Positions 7,043 to 8,682 of a DNA stretch of 8,682 bases are shown in pieces (position 1 is the first letter of the stretch; each line of letters starts with the position of its first letter). The stretch spans positions 1 through 8,682 of the forward strand of contig WTGD01000346.1 in NCBI GenBank assembly GCA_011523725.1. The letters run 5' to 3'. The stretch comes from Nitrospinota bacterium (lineage in GTDB: Bacteria; UBA8248). Made by a program: the position numbers and the translations under genes. The notes under the pieces were generated by a model. That model was given only the letters and a program-made list of their open reading frames with translations. It made no database searches and had not been told where the DNA came from.

Positions 7043-8173
7043 ATGGGGAGAAAAGGGGTGAATCTTCTCGAAGGCGATGACGAGGAAAGGGAAGGCGATT
7101 CCGAGGGAGATTCCGGCGACGACGGTGGAAGTTATGAGAGGCGCCGAGGCGGTTTCGTCGACGTCTTGATGGTCATCCTGTTCGTGTGTGTCATGCTGGG
7201 CGGAGTGGCCTGGGCGGGATATCAATTCTGGTGGCTTCCCAAAGTGAAAAAAGAGGCGCAGCTTGAAAGAGCCCGCAAGAAGCAGGAGCAGCAAAGAAGA
7301 ATGCCTGTGGCGAACAGGCAAGGCGCAACCGAACGGTTTTCCGGGACCGCAAGCGCGTCGGCACAACAAAGAGCGATGAGCGCGACGGATCGAAACACGC
7401 GGCCCGAACGGCCCGCGCCATCGAGGCCGACCGAAACACCGGCGCCACCCGCTGCGCCGATGACGAAGCGAATTCCCGCAACCCCGGGCCCGGCCGGGAA
7501 TGCGCCGCCCGCCGCCGTGGCGAGGATGGAAAAACCCGCGCCGCCTCCCACCCGAGCCGAGACGCCGCCGCCGGCGCGGTCGCCCCAAAAGGCGGAGCCC
7601 CGAAAGCGGCTTGCCGAGAAAAAACCGAAAAAGCCGGCGCAGAGAGACCGAAGCGGTGCAGCGGCCCGCAAGTCGCCTCGGGGTTTTTACTATAGCGTTC
7701 AGGTGGCTTCCTGCAGCACCGAGCGTTGTGCGGAATCTTTTTCAAGACGCCTGAGGAGCAAGGGTTTCTCCGCCTTTCGGGTGGCAAGCACAAGCCGCAC
7801 GAGGCGTCGCACTGGTCAAGTCACGGAGGTGCGCCTTGGTTCGTTTTCGAGTCTGACCGAGGCCCGGGCCCTGGCGAACAGGGTGAGGAAGAAAAAGATC
7901 GCGGCCAGGGTATACCGTTCCGACAATCAATGGAGAGTGGCGGCGGGAAGTTTCAGGAACCTGGAAGATGCAGCCCTGCTTTTGGACCGCGCGGAGGATT
8001 CCGGGTTTCGTGGTGAACTCGCCTCCCGGGTCCAACGTAGAGGGACGAGGAAGCTTTACAGGGTACGAACCGGAAAATTTGAGACCCTCCGCGAGGCCTT
8101 GGCGTTCAGGAAGAAAATCCGGCAAGGCGGATTTTCCGACGCCATCGTAGTTCGCCGCAGATCGAGAAAATAG
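7043..8173 (+). CDS. Membrane-anchored SPOR-domain protein (two SPOR-like repeats)
   Basis: Bitopic inner-membrane protein of 376 aa, probably binding septal peptidoglycan. Residues 1-37 are strongly acidic then basic (Asp/Glu/Gly-rich, then ERRR) and should lie in the cytoplasm. One membrane helix spans about 38-63. A basic segment with coiled-coil tendency (67-86) is followed by a long Pro/Ala/Arg-rich, probably disordered linker (about 90-212), expected to cross the periplasm. The C-terminus has two SPOR-like repeats: about 216-291 (YYSVQVAS...TEVRLGSFSSLTEARALA) and about 296-370 (QWRVAAGSF...LYRVRTGKFETLREALAF). SPOR domains are known to bind glycan strands stripped of stem peptides, the product of amidases like the one at 1999-3312. 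The first repeat carries Cys224 and Cys229. The layout resembles FtsN and DedD, but sequence similarity is confined to SPOR, so no symbol is assigned. The RBS is AGAGGG (about 7029-7033) before ATG. The linker DNA is markedly GC-rich, a consequence of Pro/Ala/Arg codons. Confidence 0.85.
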   Translation: MGRKGVNLLEGDDEEREGDSEGDSGDDGGSYERRRGGFVDVLMVILFVCVMLGGVAWAGYQFWWLPKVKKEAQLERARKKQEQQRRMPVANRQGATERFSGTASASAQQRAMSATDRNTRPERPAPSRPTETPAPPAAPMTKRIPATPGPAGNAPPAAVARMEKPAPPPTRAETPPPARSPQKAEPRKRLAEKKPKKPAQRDRSGAAARKSPRGFYYSVQVASCSTERCAESFSRRLRSKGFSAFRVASTSRTRRRTGQVTEVRLGSFSSLTEARALANRVRKKKIAARVYRSDNQWRVAAGSFRNLEDAALLLDRAEDSGFRGELASRVQRRGTRKLYRVRTGKFETLREALAFRKKIRQGGFSDAIVVRRRSRK

Positions 8174-8177
8174 GGAG
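8173..8177 (+). promoter_or_regulatory. Ribosome binding site of the MerR-type gene, overlapping the preceding stop codon
   Basis: GGGAG starts at the last base of the SPOR gene's TAG stop (8171-8173) and ends 6 bases before ATG at 8184. The overlap suggests translational coupling of the two genes. Confidence 0.6.
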
Positions 8178-8183
8178 TCGAAC

Positions 8184-8606
8184 ATGGCCCAGACTGCCCA
8201 GAATCAACATATACCCGACAAGTTCTTCTTCAAGATCGGTGAAGTGGCGGAATTGACGGGTACGAAGCCCCATGTATTACGTTATTGGGAGAGTGAATTC
8301 CGAATGCTCCGCCCGGCGAAAGGGGACTCCGGGCAACGAATATATCGCCGGAAAGACGTGGAACTCGTTTTGGCGATTAAGCAATTGTTGTACGAAGAGA
8401 ACTTTACCATTGCCGGAGCCAAGAAACAGCTTCAAAAACAAAGAGCAGCTAGAGCCGAAGCGAACAAGGCGAAAAAGCCTGCCGAAGCCGATCCGGGCGT
8501 TACTCCTGCGTTGCCGTTTGAAAGCGGGGGCAACGAAAACGTCGATCTGACTTGGATTCGGAAGGAACTCCGGGAAATACTCGGAATTCTTGACAAGAGC
8601 CGTTGA
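8184..8606 (+). CDS. MerR-family transcriptional regulator, short form without a recognisable effector domain
   Basis: Probable DNA-binding regulator of 140 aa. Residues about 15-82 form a MerR winged helix-turn-helix: FKIGEVAELTGTKPHVLRYW (helix-turn-helix), then the wing with SGQRIYRRKDVELVLAIKQL and the helix leading to YEENFTIAGAKKQL. A charged Ala/Lys/Glu-rich segment (83-103) and a short tail ending in an amphipathic helix (WIRKELREILGIL, 124-136) follow. There is no Cys cluster for metal binding and no drug-binding domain, so the ligand and targets are unknown. Short MerR proteins of this type are common in Deltaproteobacteria, often beside ihfA; no ihfA lies in this window. The gene is 10 bp after the SPOR gene and probably co-transcribed. 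MerR proteins usually act at promoters with long spacers, but I see no such operator near it. Confidence 0.88.
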   Translation: MAQTAQNQHIPDKFFFKIGEVAELTGTKPHVLRYWESEFRMLRPAKGDSGQRIYRRKDVELVLAIKQLLYEENFTIAGAKKQLQKQRAARAEANKAKKPAEADPGVTPALPFESGGNENVDLTWIRKELREILGILDKSR

Positions 8607-8682
8607 GGCCTGCCTGGATTTACTTGCTTGCTCCACAAATTCGCGCATTGGAGAGTGATTGACGGATTGCTCCGTTCCGCTT
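8607..8682. other. Non-coding window end after the MerR-type gene
   Basis: These 76 bases hold no ORF, tRNA or clear terminator. TTGACG at 8659-8664 could be a -35 box for a gene beyond the window, but its -10 region would fall at or past the last base, so it cannot be judged. A short direct repeat GATTG-ACG-GATTG overlaps it. Confidence 0.3.

Noticed and set aside
7380..7660. GC-rich, repetitive-looking stretch as a possible DNA repeat
   Set aside because: It encodes the Pro/Ala/Arg-rich linker of the SPOR protein; there is no regular repeat unit at DNA level.
1..8682. Mobile element, CRISPR array, toxin-antitoxin or phage-defence system
   Set aside because: No transposase, integrase, terminal inverted repeats, regularly spaced repeats, or defence-type domains were found; every substantial + strand gene has a housekeeping or envelope assignment.

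Overview
The window carries seven protein-coding genes, all on the + strand and closely packed. They are housekeeping functions: S-adenosylmethionine turnover, cell-wall remodelling, ribosome assembly and translation. I see no RNA gene, insertion sequence, CRISPR array, prophage or integron. Base composition looks moderately GC-rich and even across the genes, so nothing suggests recent transfer. An AMIN-domain amidase with a signal peptide and a membrane-anchored SPOR protein point to a diderm (Gram-negative) bacterium. The archaeal/Thermotoga-type SAH hydrolase, the EF-G2-like GTPase and the short MerR protein together suggest a deltaproteobacterial or related uncultured lineage (Desulfobacterota, Myxococcota or Nitrospinota-like). 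The lineage is inference only; no marker in the window settles it.

Layout. Positions 1-4708 look like one transcription unit: the 3' part of metK (SAM synthetase), ahcY (SAH hydrolase), a secreted N-acetylmuramoyl-L-alanine amidase, and der (double-GTPase ribosome assembly factor). The gaps between them are 53, 45 and 28 bp. A 217-bp non-coding gap (4709-4925) follows, with a candidate sigma-70-like promoter, and is the only sizeable break. Positions 4926-8606 look like a second unit: an EF-G-like translational GTPase of the EF-G2 type, a membrane-anchored protein with two SPOR-like repeats, and a short MerR-type regulator, with gaps of 29 and 10 bp. The last 76 bp hold no recognisable gene and run off the window.

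How the genes work together. MetK makes SAM; methyltransferases convert it to SAH; AhcY removes the inhibitory SAH, so the first two genes form two steps of the activated-methyl cycle. The amidase strips stem peptides from peptidoglycan, and SPOR domains are known to bind the resulting denuded glycan strands, so these two genes may act at the same septal sites although der and the EF-G-like gene lie between them. Der and the EF-G-like protein are both GTPases linked to ribosomes.

The most noteworthy sequence observations are the altered G-motifs of the EF-G-like protein (DTPGH to DTPGY, NKMD to NQMD, RGITI to RNSSI), the amidase/SPOR pairing, and a closely spaced cysteine pair in the SPOR protein. 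I found no convincing previously undescribed system here.
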